Part shown: piece after piece, positions 47,585 through 61,168 of the stretch
Position numbering within the stretch: position 1 is the first letter of the stretch
How the letters are laid out: every line of letters starts with the position of its first letter
Notes under the pieces: model-generated
The model's database searches: none
What the model saw: the letters and a program-made list of their open reading frames with translations, nothing else
What the model was told of the DNA's origin: nothing
NCBI GenBank assembly: GCA_037042915.1
Contig: CM073198.1
Location: 62,001-126,000 of the forward strand
Length of the DNA: 64,000 nucleotides
Reading direction: 5' to 3'
From: Auricularia sp. M13
Taxonomy: Eukaryota > Basidiomycota > Agaricomycetes > Auriculariales > Auriculariaceae
Translations under genes and position numbers: made by a program

Positions 47585-49062
47585 ATGCTGCAACGGCGTC
47601 CGTTGTTGGCACTGGCGTTGCGCGTCTCGACGACGGCACTCTTTCCCTGCCCGCCGCTCTTGCTTTCCGTGGCCTGCGTAGGTTCGCATTCGCTATTTTG
47701 CTGTTCCAGGGCCATTGCTGACGGCCAATCCCTCTGAACAGTACTCGGCCGCGGTTACTCTGAAGGCGTGCAGATATTGCCGGCGTCGACGCTGTCATTG
47801 TGAGCCCGTGAGTCCATTTTTCTCTTCTCAGTCTCCTCATCCGGCTCACGCATGATGCTACTGCGCGCAGAATCGCATGCATCTGATCGCGAGGAACATC
47901 GCGCGGCATTGCCAGCGCGCTCGCGTGCGTGACGACACACCTCTGGAACGCCATCATCGTTCTAGGCACCGAGCTGGTGAGTCCCTGTTCTAATCTCTCC
48001 GGCCTCTTACGTCGTTGACGACCTTTCCACTCAGGAATCGCATGCATCTGATCGCGAGGAACATCGCGCGCCGACGGCGGCGAGCCCCGCTTCCATCGTC
48101 GTCTGCGACGACGCGCCGTCATTTGCTCGGCGTATGAGTTGGTGTGTGCATGCTCACAGTTCTCAGTTTTCCGCACATTGCTGACGCGCATGTCTTTTCG
48201 CAGAATGAATCGCATGCATCTGGTCGCGAGGAACATCGCATGCCAACGCCGCCGGACCCGCTTCGACCATCGTTGCCAACAACGTATCGCACAGCGTATG
48301 AGCTGGTGAGTTTTTGCTCGAAAGTCTCAGCCCTCTCTTCGTCGCTGACGGGCACGGCTGTCCGCGCAGCGAATCGCATGCATTTGATCGCGAGGAACAT
48401 CACGCGCCGACGCCGGCGGGCTCGCTTTCATCGTCATCGCAGACGACGCTCCGCCATTGTTCCCAGTGTGTGTGCAGGTGAGTTTCTGTTCAGAATGCTC
48501 AGTCCTCTTCCTCATCACTGACGCGCAACGCTGTCCGCGCAGGGAATCGCTTGAATCTGCTCGCGCGGAATGTCACTCGCAGCCTCGTACAGCAGGCATG
48601 CTGTCATCGCGCGCGGCGTGGGTCGGTGAGTCCCCTGTTGCAATTCTCATCTCTCCACGTTGCTGACGCGCAAGCTTTTCCGCGCAGGGAATCGCTTGAA
48701 TCCGCTCGCGAGGCACTGCATGCACCGACGCCCGAAGCAGACCCGCTGCCGTCGCGCGCGCGACGGACGAGTCGGTGAGTCCTCGTGCTACACCTCTCAT
48801 CACCAGCAGCTGACGCGCCCGTCGTTCCGCGTAGAAAATGGCTTGAATCTGGTCGCAAGGAACATCGCGCGCCGAGTCTCACCTAGCCCGTGCTCTCATC
48901 GCGCGCGCCGGGCCGTTATCATCGCGCGCGGCGTGATTTGGTGAGTCTCTGCACTTCGCAGTCCTTTCTCAGCGTCTGACGCGCATGCCATTCCGCGCAG
49001 GGATTCGCTTGAATCTGCACGCGGGGAACATCACGCGCCGGCGCCATGTCGAGAACACACTG
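47585..49062 (+). other. Gene Y module ladder (unit 5, type B)
   Basis: Same as unit 4 except for two extra bases (one more TG) at the 3' end of the fourth module exon. Confidence 0.55.
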
Positions 49063-50404
49063 GTGAGTTTCGTTCAGGTTTCATTCGTTGAGCTTGTCGC
49101 TGAAACGCCGCGTCGCAGATACAGGCGTCGCGCCCTCCATTCTCGACGACGCTCCCGGCGACGAGCTAATTAGTTTTGTGTCGCCGCGCTGATGACATAT
49201 GTGCTTTGCAGCGCGCGCCAACGCGTATCCAGCGCATTTCAACACCGTCACCGACCACGCCGAGATCGCGCACGTCGGGAACGCGCATCCCGTCGATCCG
49301 CCCGCCGCGCGAGGTCTCCTCAACGCTGTTCCGCGTCTCGCCCGTCTGCAGCATCTCCGGCGGGCATGGCGAATCTCTGCTCGCCGCCGCTGCGCTTTCT
49401 GGTGCACGGTCTTCCCGCGTCGGCTGGCGGCGATCCGTTCATCTTTCTCCCTCCCTCTCACCCCACTCCCATCTTCGTTCGCCATCCGAGTCCTGCAATG
49501 CGTGCGCCATCGACCTCGCCATTTTCATTCCGCCCGCCGGGGCGTTCCCACGTGTTCCGCCTGCGGTTGCATCACCGAACTCCTCTCCATCGCCCTTGCC
49601 ATCGCCGCACTCGTTCTCGTCAATTTCCCGACAACACTCCTGCTCAATCATGTACATTAGTTCAGAGCAATGGAATAGACTGTTTTTCTTAACGAATGCG
49701 TCTGAACCGCTGAGCATCCTGAGAATGTGTTGATTCCCGCAGACTGTATGCGCATATGTTTGAGCTGTGAGATGAAGCGAGGAAGCGGTGATGGGCGTTT
49801 AACACATGGGAAAATGGGTGTGCGCACTCTCACGCATCCGCGGGATGAGCTCTGAGTCGGCCAGAATGTGTGTCCTGACGCTGAGAGCGCATGGGAGCAG
49901 CACATCGAGTTTCTCGACGGTCAGTATGCATCAGCGGCGAAAATAACGTGCTGAGTCAAGCTTCTATGTGAAGCGAGGAAGTGTGATCGGGGAACGAACG
50001 AGATTGCGCCCAGGTCGCCAATGTCTTTGCCAATGCGGAGACCATTCCCTAAGCCAGAGCTCGCATTTTTCGCATTTCTGAGGCTAGTAAACGGCGTGCA
50101 AGCAAGTCAGCAGGAGAATACAGTGCAAGGAAATTAACGCGCGCCTCGGAGAAGTCGGGAAGTACTGATGCGAGTCAGAATATCCGAGGAGGGCAGTGTG
50201 CCGGGCTGAGAGTCCTGAGCCAGAGACCCAAAGCAAAAAGACCATATGAGCGGATTCTGAGCCCCAACTACAATCCAGTAGCACGCGCATAGCGCAGGAG
50301 CAGCCTGTATTTCCAGCGGGAACGGGGACGGCGGCGCGGACGGCCGGAGTGGGCTGACACGCAGATAGCCGGAGTGCTGACGCACTGCCAAGCCCGGCGC
50401 AGGG

Positions 50405-50411
50405 TATAAAA
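50405..50411 (+). promoter_or_regulatory. TATA promoter now upstream of PEX3 copy 6
   Basis: Same type B arrangement, 273 bp before the PEX3 ATG at 50684. Confidence 0.6.
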
Positions 50412-50683
50412 GACGAGGGGAGCGAGAGAGCAGTCTACCCAAGTCTCCCTCCTGTCGTGTCGCTGTCACTCTGCCCCTCGGAGTCGGTGGCGTCGTCGAC
50501 GATCCGTTCGTCGTCGTGCTATTTTTGTACATAGTACTTCTGCCTGGCCTTCGGGCGGGCAGAACCTCTGCCAGTTTGAATCAACCCCTAAGGTCATTAT
50601 GATACCTATCAAAAACTGCTGAACGTCCATTTTCTGGCAACTTGCAAACAACATGCAACATCACGTGAATTCCTCCTCTTCCC

Positions 50684-52378
50684 ATGTTCCCGTCAGTACG
50701 CAAATGCGTGTACGCTCGTCGGCGCGGGCTCGCGCTCACCGCTGGCGTTCTTGGCTCAGCATACCTGCTTGGCCGATATGTGGTCGCCAGGCTTGAAGAA
50801 ATCCGCGATAAAGTGCTCCAGGACCGTGCGGCGCGTGACAAGTGCGGCGCTCAGCTCTAATTTATTCATTATAATTGCTAATAATTTAATGAATACTAGT
50901 CTTCGACGCCGGTTCGCAAAGAACCAGGAGGACGTCGCGTTCAGCGTGCTCGCGCTGCTGCAGCCGCTGGGCGCCGCGATTCTGGACGCCATGGACGTCG
51001 AGCGGCTCACGGCCGACCTGCGCGCGCTGTCCGCGAGGCCGACGCCAGCCCCGGTCGACGACGATGCGCGGTCGACGGCGACGGACGATTCGGGCTCGGG
51101 TTCCAGGCTGGCAGAGAGCGCGAGCAGCTGGGTCGACCAGTTCTCGCAGTCGCAGCTGCAATCGACGGCCTCGCTCGAAATCCCGCAGCCTGGAACAAGC
51201 GCCGGCGCGCACGAGGATTCGCCGCGCAGCACGGACGCCAGCGCGAGCATGGCGAGCTCCATGCTGAGCGACACGACGTCCGAGGCCAGCGCCAGCTCCG
51301 GCGCAACGTCCAAGTCCAAGGCCGAGCTCTGGCGCGAGGTCAAGCTGCTCGCCTTCACGCGCACGCTCACCGTCGCCTACGCCGGCACGCTGCTCGCCCT
51401 GCTCGCCCACACCCAGCTGTCCATCCTCGGCCGCCACAAGTACCTCGCCTCCGTGCGCGCGCTCGCACGCGAGAGCTCGCAGCGCGACGCGGCGCTGTTT
51501 GATGCTGCTGCGCTGTTCTCGGACTTTTCGCTACCCGGCCAGAGGGAGGACCGCGAGGACGACGGCGAGGATGAGGAGGAGGAGGTCACGGATGAGTTGG
51601 AGCGCACGTATTTGACGCTGAGTTGGTGGCTGCTCAATGAGGGCTGGCGCGAAGTTGCTAGCCGCGTTCAGCGCGCGGTCGAGGACGTCTTTGAGCCGTA
51701 CGTGCGTCTCCCCAATCTATACATTGCTCACCATCCCGCAGAGTTTCGTTGAAAACGCAACTTTCGATCGACGACCTGTCGCAACTCATCCAGTCCGTCC
51801 GCGCGCGCATTCACATATCCGACAAGTACGCCGCTCCCCATCCATTCCAGAAACCACTCACCACCTTGCAGCTTCCTCCCCGCCCTCCTTCCCCCAACGC
51901 CCGCCCAACTTGCCCGCGTCCTCCCACCAAGCACGACCGCGCCCTCGCCGCTCCTCGCGACGCTCCTGGACGAAACGCGGTCCCGCCTGCGCGGGTCCGA
52001 CTTCGCGCTCGTTCTGCGCGCGGCGCTCGCGCGCGCCGACGCCGTGCTGCTCGCCGCTCTCGAGGACGACCTCTTCAAGCCTGACCCGCTGCCGCAGGAC
52101 GCGGATTTGGAGCTGGCCGCCAGCTTTGGGCCGCGCATTCGCGAAATACCCACCAAGCGCGTGAGGCTGGCCGCGCTGTTGCCGGGTGTGGCGCGCTGGG
52201 CGCATGCCGCTGTGCAGGGCTATCCGAATGAGTTAGTGTATGTGAGTGCCTTCCCTTTTCCCGAGTGAGATGTGCGGCGAATGCTGATGCGTGCCGGATG
52301 CAGGGCGTCGCGCGGTTACACGAGGTCGAGGTGTTTGGCGCGATCGTGTACTCTGCATTCGATGAGGCGATCGATTGA
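50684..52378 (+). CDS. PEX3: Peroxin-3 (copy 6, type B)
   Basis: The exons are 50684-50841, 50900-51697, 51742-51825, 51872-52241 and 52304-52378, encoding 494 residues. I saw no difference from copy 5. It shares the TATA promoter (50405) and the out-of-frame upstream ATG (50653). Confidence 0.95.
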
Positions 52379-52557
52379 TTGGCAGACGCGACGTGCGGCA
52401 CTTGCAATTCCCGCGGACACGAACGAGGGAGCCCGTTGCGCAAGATCGTTTCGACTTTTTTTTAGACCTTTCAATGCACGAGTTCAGCGGGTCCAAGAGA
52501 TGATGATGTAGGTGGAAATCTTATCGCCATGTTCGTTGCTCACTCTCGAACAGAATA

Positions 52558-54476
52558 TCAACGGCGCGACAGGCAATGTCGCGCTGTCGCACACGCCGCC
52601 AACTCGCGATCGGAAACTGCACGCCGCTCGCGACCAAGCTGGTTGCCATCGAGGATCGCGACAGCGACGGCAGTGTCGCCGTACGCTGTCAGTTACGGAT
52701 TTCGACGCATTCCTCGCCACCAACACATTCCACGATCGGCAAAACGCCCAGTATGTACAACTTCGCGACAGCGGCAAAGAGACCCACTCACCCGATCTGC
52801 AGCGTGTGTCTCTCTTGGCCTGCAACAGGCCTTTCGCGCGCTCGTGGTCGCCAACTTGAATCTGCCCGAACGGCAAAATTTTGTATCGGTGAGCACGTAG
52901 AGTCACGGCAATTGATTGTTGAACTCACTTCCTATCCTTCGCGCTCAGTGCGGTCGAAAAATGCCCGAATTCGCCGCGGGATCGCGCGCGCGCGCTTGAC
53001 CTGAGCCTATGGAGCGGATGGACAATATACGCGAAGCAGACGATCGCGCGCGCGCCAAGCGCTGCAAAGAACGTGAGTTATTCATTCCAACGAATTGCGT
53101 CCTAAGAAATTACTCACGATTCGTCAACAGTCTCCGCGTCCGTCAGGCGGTATGGGCGGATTCCGATCTGGCACAACGTTACGAACGGTAATGCGAAACG
53201 CAAGAGCTGCGCACGCCGACTCGGACGACGGCGCGCCTTCTGCTATGCGCGCGATAACGGCCACCGTCCGTGGCGAAGGATGCGGCGGCGTTCCTGCAAC
53301 GAGTCAGCCTTACGAACGGTAATACGGACGACAACACGCACTTGGACGCCGACTCGGACGACGGCGCGCCTCCTGCTGAGCGCGCGCGCAATAAAGGCGT
53401 CGTACATGCTGCCGTCCACCATGACGCAGGCCGAGCCGTTTTCTTCCTTTGGTCAACCTTACGAACGGTAATACGAATGGCAACACTCACCTGCACGCTA
53501 ACGCGGACGACGACGCACCTCCTGGTGCGCACGATGGAGAACGTGGCTCGCAATCCCTTGAGCCCGTCGACCCCATCGCCCTCGACGCTGTCCAGGATAG
53601 CGGGCTGGAGCCAATGTGAGTGATTGAACAAACTGCGCGCTAGAAAAAACACTCACGGTGTTTTGCAGCATTTCTTCCCCATCTTACTGTCGATCGGCGT
53701 GCGCGGCGCCATTCCGCGGCGTTGATACACGCAGCGGTGCGTTCGGGGCTAGGGTGAAATGTGAGCGTTCGGTCAGACAAGCACGCGGAGCAAAAGACTG
53801 ACCTCGATTGGCAGGATTTACAGTCTTCCGAGCCAGACATGTGCGCGCGCCATCCAATCGCGCCGGCTGGATGCAAAAAAACGCGAGCGTTCGATCGAGG
53901 TCAGTAAATGTACCAGAAGCGTGGGCGTGCGTTACTCACGGGTTCCGGGAGAGTTTCTGCCTATCGAACGTCGCCAACGCGCGCCCACGAGCCTCGGAGC
54001 ATACAGGACGGCGTCGGGGCGCGCTGCACGATACGCGGGCGGATGCGCGTTCGCCAGGAGGCTGAAACGAGCGTGAGTAGTCGCCCGATCGAACTGCGCC
54101 ATGTAACGCTCACATTATTGGCAGCATTTCATTTTCCACGGCGCTGTCCAGCGGTGTACGGGCGACGAATGCGTCCGATCGGTCCTGCTCGCAGATCAGG
54201 ATGCGGTCGTGGAACGCGGGGGACGGGGTACTCACGGGCGGCTACGAGCTGGCAGAATGGACTGTAATCGTAGTATCAGCGTCGTTAACGCGACGCGCAG
54301 CGAAGGCGATGTACATACGCACCGCGAAATAGACGTCCGTTTTGCTGCCAACGACGAGCGTGATCATTTGAGCATCGCCGCTGACGAGCACAATCGCTGA
54401 CGAGCAACACAAGCACGAGCAGCACATGCTCGAGCATCGCGTGCAACGGCGAGCACACGCGCAGGCGCATAGACAT
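52558..54476 (-). pseudogene. Gene X (unit 6), type B
   Basis: This copy matches unit 5 in the stretches compared, including the three central modules. Confidence 0.5.
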
Positions 54477-54574
54477 CGGTCGCGCGGCACACAGCGAGCG
54501 GGGCGGGAGGGAAGAGAGGTCGAGGAAGAGGAAGAAGGGGCGGACACTGGTGGATGACCCAGATGCTGAACGCC

Positions 54575-54581
54575 TTTTATA
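54575..54581 (-). promoter_or_regulatory. TATA box of gene X (unit 6)
   Basis: Type B copy with the motif unchanged. Confidence 0.6.
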
Positions 54582-56511
54582 CCCCTGCACCCCACCAGCG
54601 CGGCGGCCGTCTCGCAATCAATGCACAGCCCAGGCTTACGGAGCCCAGACGTACGAAGTGAGTTTGGCGAGAGAAGGGGGTGGAAGGAACGGCGCGGCTG
54701 TTGGATTCAGATCGGCCTTCGCCTCCTCACCCCGCCGCCGCGCAACGAATTTCTCGCCCGCGCGAGCACCTCACCCCCTCCCTCTTTCAAATAGGCGCCC
54801 GTGGTGGTTGAGAGACCAGCCCTCAGCCATTAGGCGCCCGTCAGAGGGGGGTGTGGGCCCGCAAAATGGGAGACACCTGGAGGTCCCAGGACCTCTCTGC
54901 ACGGCCTTCCGGCGCACAAACGCACGCGATACGCTTCCATCAGGCGTGATTGATGTCTTTGAAACGCCTGATGAGCGAAAGAATTGAGGGGAAACCGCAG
55001 AATCGTTCGGTTTCTGCGCGTACTCGCCACCGCCGACTCGCTTCCACCGCCCCAGGACTCGTTTCAATTCGATCGACTGAGTCATTGCTGCGTTAGATAC
55101 GCCGCAAGAGCTGTCTAGAACAAGGCACTAAGCCGGCGCAGGTCGGGATCGTTCTCACGCGAGACGTTTCTCCTCGCCTTCCGCCGATTCAACATGATTC
55201 AGAGCCTTCGCTTCGACTATCCCAGCCCGTGCACGTCACGTCATGTTCCAAGACAGCATTACGGCGCTCATTGGCTGTGACGTCGTGCATGCGCATGATG
55301 TACCGTTCAGGGAACTCGCTCGTCCGATCGTAATGTCTGCTCGATTCTGACTGCCCGCTGTATTTCGGAATCGCGGTGTATGCTACGCTGGATACCCCGC
55401 TGAGATTAGCAGTATGATCAGCTTACAAGAGTCTTAATGAGCGTTTCCGTGTACATCAGCGGATTTGGCCCATTTTGCATGCAGATCTCGTGCGTGGCAA
55501 AGTGCGCTTTGCGTACTTTCGCACTCTCTAATGCCAAAGAACCGTTTGCTCGATATACACGTATACGCCAATAGTATCAATGGGCTATAGAGCCTGCGAT
55601 GTAGCACATATCTCACTTTCGTTGCGGATGTATGTACGCGGTGCTCGCGGAAGGTGCGCAAAGCGCACCTTCTGGCAGTTCCTCACATACCTTCCACTAC
55701 ATTCTTTGATCCCGCGATAATACTGGCACGTAGTTGCGTTTCTGGGATTAATCACAGTGATATATAAGATTTGAGCATCTGTGAAACTCTGAATCTTTCC
55801 TGATATCGTCGACCTGATGTCCAGCTCGAATCCAAGTAGGATTCTTCGGTTCATTGATGCACCCGCGAGCGCATGAAGCGCGTCACCTGAGATCCTATGA
55901 ACAGATCTCATTCCTCGTGCGCAATTGCACGTCTGGCAGTCTGGAACGCTGTTCAGACGTACATGCTTCGCTGAGGGTTCGACTGTCGAGCTCCGAGTCG
56001 AGGATTCAGCCCCATCTGCGCTCTCCCCGGCTCTCCAAATGCGCTCTCGTCGACCCCAGGCCTTACAACCAGTTCCCACGAGCTCTTCATGTTGATTTTG
56101 TTTGCAAACACTCACGAGACAGCTTTGCAGCAAACCTGGCTGGTTTGCATTGCATTCAACGGCGGATCGACGAGCGCAAGCGCCCGTCTGAGCCGAATTT
56201 GCTATGCTGCGGCCGTTCCTGCAGCTGTGCTGTAAGTTATGCTTATCGCGCAGGGCCCGCATAACACTCAGTTGCGTAATTCTATGCTTGGAGTCGGAGC
56301 GCGAAGCGGCGACTCGTGAACAGCCGGGATCACGAGGATCTGCAGAAGCGCGCTGGGAGCGGAACTCCGGCGAGGCGCGGATTGGACCGAAAAACTCTTG
56401 AACCCCGACGGTCATGGTCACACATCGCGCACAGCAGCATTTGCTGCTCATTTATACAGCCCACCCAGCGGGGCTCTCTTGTTCTCGATCACCCATTCCC
56501 CCGCTGTCGCC

Positions 56512-57988
56512 ATGCTGCAACGGCGTCCGTTGTTGGCACTGGCGTTGCGCGTCTCGACGACGGCACTCTTTCCCTGCCCGCCGCTCTTGCTTTCCGTGGC
56601 CTGCGTAGGTTCGCATTCGCTATTTTGCTGTTCCAGGGCCATTGCTGACGGCCAATCCCTCTGAACAGTACTCGGCCGCGGTTACTCTGAAGGCGTGCAG
56701 ATATTGCCGGCGTCGACGCTGTCATTGTGAGCCCGTGAGTCCATTTTTCTCTTCTCAGTCTCCTCATCCGGCTCACGCATGATGCTACTGCGCGCAGAAT
56801 CGCATGCATCTGATCGCGAGGAACATCGCGCGGCATTGCCAGCGCGCTCGCGTGCGTGACGACACACCTCTGGAACGCCATCATCGTTCTAGGCACCGAG
56901 CTGGTGAGTCCCTGTTCTAATCTCTCCGGCCTCTTACGTCGTTGACGACCTTTCCACTCAGGAATCGCATGCATCTGATCGCGAGGAACATCGCGCGCCG
57001 ACGGCGGCGAGCCCGCTTCCATCGTCGTCTGCGACGACGCGCCGTCATTTGCTCGGCGTATGAGTTGGTGTGTGCATGCTCACAGTTCTCAGTTTTCCGC
57101 ACATTGCTGACGCGCATGTCTTTTCGCAGAATGAATCGCATGCATCTGGTCGCGAGGAACATCGCATGCCAACGCCGCCGGACCCGCTTCGACCATCGTT
57201 GCCAACAACGTATCGCACAGCGTATGAGCTGGTGAGTTTTTGCTCGAAAGTCTCAGCCCTCTCTTCGTCGCTGACGGGCACGGCTGTCCGCGCAGCGAAT
57301 CGCATGCATTTGATCGCGAGGAACATCACGCGCCGACGCCGGCGGGCTCGCTTTCATCGTCATCGCAGACGACGCTCCGCCATTGTTCCCAGTGTGTGTG
57401 CAGGTGAGTTTCTGTTCAGAATGCTCAGTCCTCTTCCTCATCACTGACGCGCAACGCTGTCCGCGCAGGGAATCGCTTGAATCTGCTCGCGCGGAATGTC
57501 ACTCGCAGCCTCGTACAGCAGGCATGCTGTCATCGCGCGCGGCGTGGGTCGGTGAGTCCCCTGTTGCAATTCTCATCTCTCCACGTTGCTGACGCGCAAG
57601 CTTTTCCGCGCAGGGAATCGCTTGAATCCGCTCGCGAGGCACTGCATGCACCGACGCCCGAAGCAGACCCGCTGCCGTCGCGCGCGCGACGGACGAGTCG
57701 GTGAGTCCTCGTGCTACACCTCTCATCACCAGCAGCTGACGCGCCCGTCGTTCCGCGTAGAAAATGGCTTGAATCTGGTCGCAAGGAACATCGCGCGCCG
57801 AGTCTCACCTAGCCCGTGCTCTCATCGCGCGCGCCGGGCCGTTATCATCGCGCGCGGCGTGATTTGGTGAGTCTCTGCACTTCGCAGTCCTTTCTCAGCG
57901 TCTGACGCGCATGCCATTCCGCGCAGGGATTCGCTTGAATCTGCACGCGGGGAACATCACGCGCCGGCGCCATGTCGAGAACACACTG
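56512..57988 (+). other. Gene Y module ladder (unit 6, type B)
   Basis: Same as unit 5 except for one C fewer in the second module exon, which opens the NRMHLIARN frame through to AYEL in this copy. Confidence 0.55.
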
Positions 57989-59331
57989 GTGAGTTTCGTT
58001 CAGGTTTCATTCGTTGAGCTTGTCGCTGAAACGCCGCGTCGCAGATACAGGCGTCGCGCCCTCCATTCTCGACGACGCTCCCGGCGACGAGCTAATTAGT
58101 TTTGTGTCGCCGCGCTGATGACATATGTGCTTTGCAGCGCGCGCCAACGCGTATCCAGCGCATTTCAACACCGTCACCGACCACGCCGAGATCGCGCACG
58201 TCGGGAACGCGCATCCCGTCGATCCGCCCGCCGCGCGAGGTCTCCTCAACGCTGTTCCGCGTCTCGCCCGTCTGCAGCATCTCCGGCGGGCATGGCGAAT
58301 CTCTGCTCGCCGCCGCTGCGCTTTCTGGTGCACGGTCTTCCCGCGTCGGCTGGCGGCGATCCGTTCATCTTTCTCCCTCCCTCTCACCCCACTCCCATCT
58401 TCGTTCGCCATCCGAGTCCTGCAATGCGTGCGCCATCGACCTCGCCATTTTCATTCCGCCCGCCGGGGCGTTCCCACGTGTTCCGCCTGCGGTTGCATCA
58501 CCGAACTCCTCTCCATCGCCCTTGCCATCGCCGCACTCGTTCTCGTCAATTTCCCGACAACACTCCTGCTCAATCATGTACATTAGTTCAGAGCAATGGA
58601 ATAGACTGTTTTTCTTAACGAATGCGTCTGAACCGCTGAGCATCCTGAGAATGTGTTGATTCCCGCAGACTGTATGCGCATATGTTTGAGCTGTGAGATG
58701 AAGCGAGGAAGCGGTGATGGGCGTTTAACACATGGGAAAATGGGTGTGCGCACTCTCACGCATCCGCGGGATGAGCTCTGAGTCGGCCAGAATGTGTGTC
58801 CTGACGCTGAGAGCGCATGGGAGCAGCACATCGAGTTTCTCGACGGTCAGTATGCATCAGCGGCGAAAATAACGTGCTGAGTCAAGCTTCTATGTGAAGC
58901 GAGGAAGTGTGATCGGGGAACGAACGAGATTGCGCCCAGGTCGCCAATGTCTTTGCCAATGCGGAGACCATTCCCCTAAGCCAGAGCTCGCATTTTTCGC
59001 ATTTCTGAGGCTAGTAAACGGCGTGCAAGCAAGTCAGCAGGAGAATACAGTGCAAGGAAATTAACGCGCGCCTCGGAGAAGTCGGGAAGTACTGATGCGA
59101 GTCAGAATATCCGAGGAGGGCAGTGTGCCGGGCTGAGAGTCCTGAGCCAGAGACCCAAAGCAAAAAGACCATATGAGCGGATTCTGAGCCCCAACTACAA
59201 TCCAGTAGCACGCGCATAGCGCAGGAGCAGCCTGTATTTCCAGCGGGAACGGGGACGGCGGCGCGGACGGCCGGAGTGGGCTGACACGCAGATAGCCGGA
59301 GTGCTGACGCACTGCCAAGCCCGGCGCAGGG

Positions 59332-59338
59332 TATAAAA
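59332..59338 (+). promoter_or_regulatory. TATA promoter now upstream of PEX3 copy 7
   Basis: Same type B arrangement, 273 bp before the PEX3 ATG at 59611. Confidence 0.6.
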
Positions 59339-59566
59339 GACGAGGGGAGCGAGAGAGCAGTCTACCCAAGTCTCCCTCCTGTCGTGTCGCTGTCACTCTG
59401 CCCCTCGGAGTCGGTGGCGTCGTCGACGATCCGTTCGTCGTCGTGCTATTTTTGTACATAGTACTTCTGCCTGGCCTTCGGGCGGGCAGAACCTCTGCCA
59501 GTTTGAATCAACCCCTAAGGTCATTATGATACCTATCAAAAACTGCTGAACGTCCATTTTCTGGCA

Positions 59567-61168
59567 ACTTGCAAACAACATGCAACATCACGTGAATTCC
59601 TCCTCTTCCCATGTTCCCGTCAGTACGCAAATGCGTGTACGCTCGTCGGCGCGGGCTCGCGCTCACCGCTGGCGTTCTTGGCTCAGCATACCTGCTTGGC
59701 CGATATGTGGTCGCCAGGCTTGAAGAAATCCGCGATAAAGTGCTCCAGGACCGTGCGGCGCGTGACAAGTGCGGCGCTCAGCTCTAATTTATTCATTATA
59801 ATTGCTAATAATTTAATGAATACTAGTCTTCGACGCCGGTTCGCAAAGAACCAGGAGGACGTCGCGTTCAGCGTGCTCGCGCTGCTGCAGCCGCTGGGCG
59901 CCGCGATTCTGGACGCCATGGACGTCGAGCGGCTCACGGCCGACCTGCGCGCGCTGTCCGCGAGGCCGACGCCAGCCCCGGTCGACGACGATGCGCGGTC
60001 GACGGCGACGGACGATTCGGGCTCGGGTTCCAGGCTGGCAGAGAGCGCGAGCAGCTGGGTCGACCAGTTCTCGCAGTCGCAGCTGCAATCGACGGCCTCG
60101 CTCGAAATCCCGCAGCCTGGAACAAGCGCCGGCGCGCACGAGGATTCGCCGCGCAGCACGGACGCCAGCGCGAGCATGGCGAGCTCCATGCTGAGCGACA
60201 CGACGTCCGAGGCCAGCGCCAGCTCCGGCGCAACGTCCAAGTCCAAGGCCGAGCTCTGGCGCGAGGTCAAGCTGCTCGCCTTCACGCGCACGCTCACCGT
60301 CGCCTACGCCGGCACGCTGCTCGCCCTGCTCGCCCACACCCAGCTGTCCATCCTCGGCCGCCACAAGTACCTCGCCTCCGTGCGCGCGCTCGCACGCGAG
60401 AGCTCGCAGCGCGACGCGGCGCTGTTTGATGCTGCTGCGCTGTTCTCGGACTTTTCGCTACCCGGCCAGAGGGAGGACCGCGAGGACGACGGCGAGGATG
60501 AGGAGGAGGAGGTCACGGATGAGTTGGAGCGCACGTATTTGACGCTGAGTTGGTGGCTGCTCAATGAGGGCTGGCGCGAAGTTGCTAGCCGCGTTCAGCG
60601 CGCGGTCGAGGACGTCTTTGAGCCGTACGTGCGTCTCCCCAATCTATACATTGCTCACCATCCCGCAGAGTTTCGTTGAAAACGCAACTTTCGATCGACG
60701 ACCTGTCGCAACTCATCCAGTCCGTCCGCGCGCGCATTCACATATCCGACAAGTACGCCGCTCCCCATCCATTCCAGAAACCACTCACCACCTTGCAGCT
60801 TCCTCCCCGCCCTCCTTCCCCCAACGCCCGCCCAGCTCGCCCGCGTCCTCCCACCAAGCACGACGGCGCCTTCGCCGCTCCTCGCCACGCTTCTGGACGA
60901 GACGCGGTCCCGCCTGCGCGGGCCCGACTTCGCGCTCGTCCTGCGCGCGGCGCTCGCGCGCGCCGACGCCGTGCTGCTCGCCGCTCTCGAGGACGACCTC
61001 TTCAAGCCTGACCCGCTGCCGCAGGACGCGGATTTGGAGCTGGCCGCCAGCTTTGGGCCGCGCATTCGCGAAATACCCACTAAGCGCGTGAGGCTGGCCG
61101 CGCTGCTGCCGGGTGTGGCGCGCTGGGCGCATGCCGCTGTGCAGGGCTATCCGAATGAGTTGGTTGAC
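59567..61168 (+). repeat. Array unit 7, truncated, PEX3 only
   Basis: The unit is type B at its start and carries a short type A-like tract inside PEX3 exon 4. It stops matching the other units at the exon 4/intron 4 boundary. Confidence 0.9.

Larger units (their letters stand above)
41712..50639 (+). repeat. Array unit 5, type B, complete
   Basis: This 8,928-bp unit lacks the ATP3 fragment and MITE. It begins 44 bp upstream of the PEX3 start codon. Confidence 0.95.
50640..59566 (+). repeat. Array unit 6, type B, complete
   Basis: This 8,927-bp unit differs from unit 5 only by run-length changes in the stretches compared, such as one C fewer near 56508 and in gene Y exon 4, and one C more near 58976. 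Confidence 0.95.
1..61168. repeat. Head-to-tail tandem array of seven PEX3-containing units
   Basis: The same gene order recurs seven times in the same orientation. PEX3 start codons lie at 1375, 11864, 22352, 32841, 41756, 50684 and 59611, giving spacings of 10489, 10488, 10489, 8915, 8928 and 8927 bp. The same motif, TTTTCTGGCA, ends every unit; it is followed by an ATP3 exon in type A and by PEX3 upstream DNA in type B. The array continues beyond the left edge, because the window opens at the last ATP3 exon. On the right it ends inside the PEX3 intron at about 61169, where similarity drops sharply. No transposase, reverse transcriptase or terminal repeats of a 10-kb mobile element were found, so this is read as segmental tandem duplication. 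Confidence 0.97.

Noticed and set aside
1-61168. The whole unit as a large transposon or viral insertion
   Set aside because: No transposase, integrase, reverse transcriptase, capsid or polymerase motif and no terminal repeats were found. Units contain ordinary host genes with introns.
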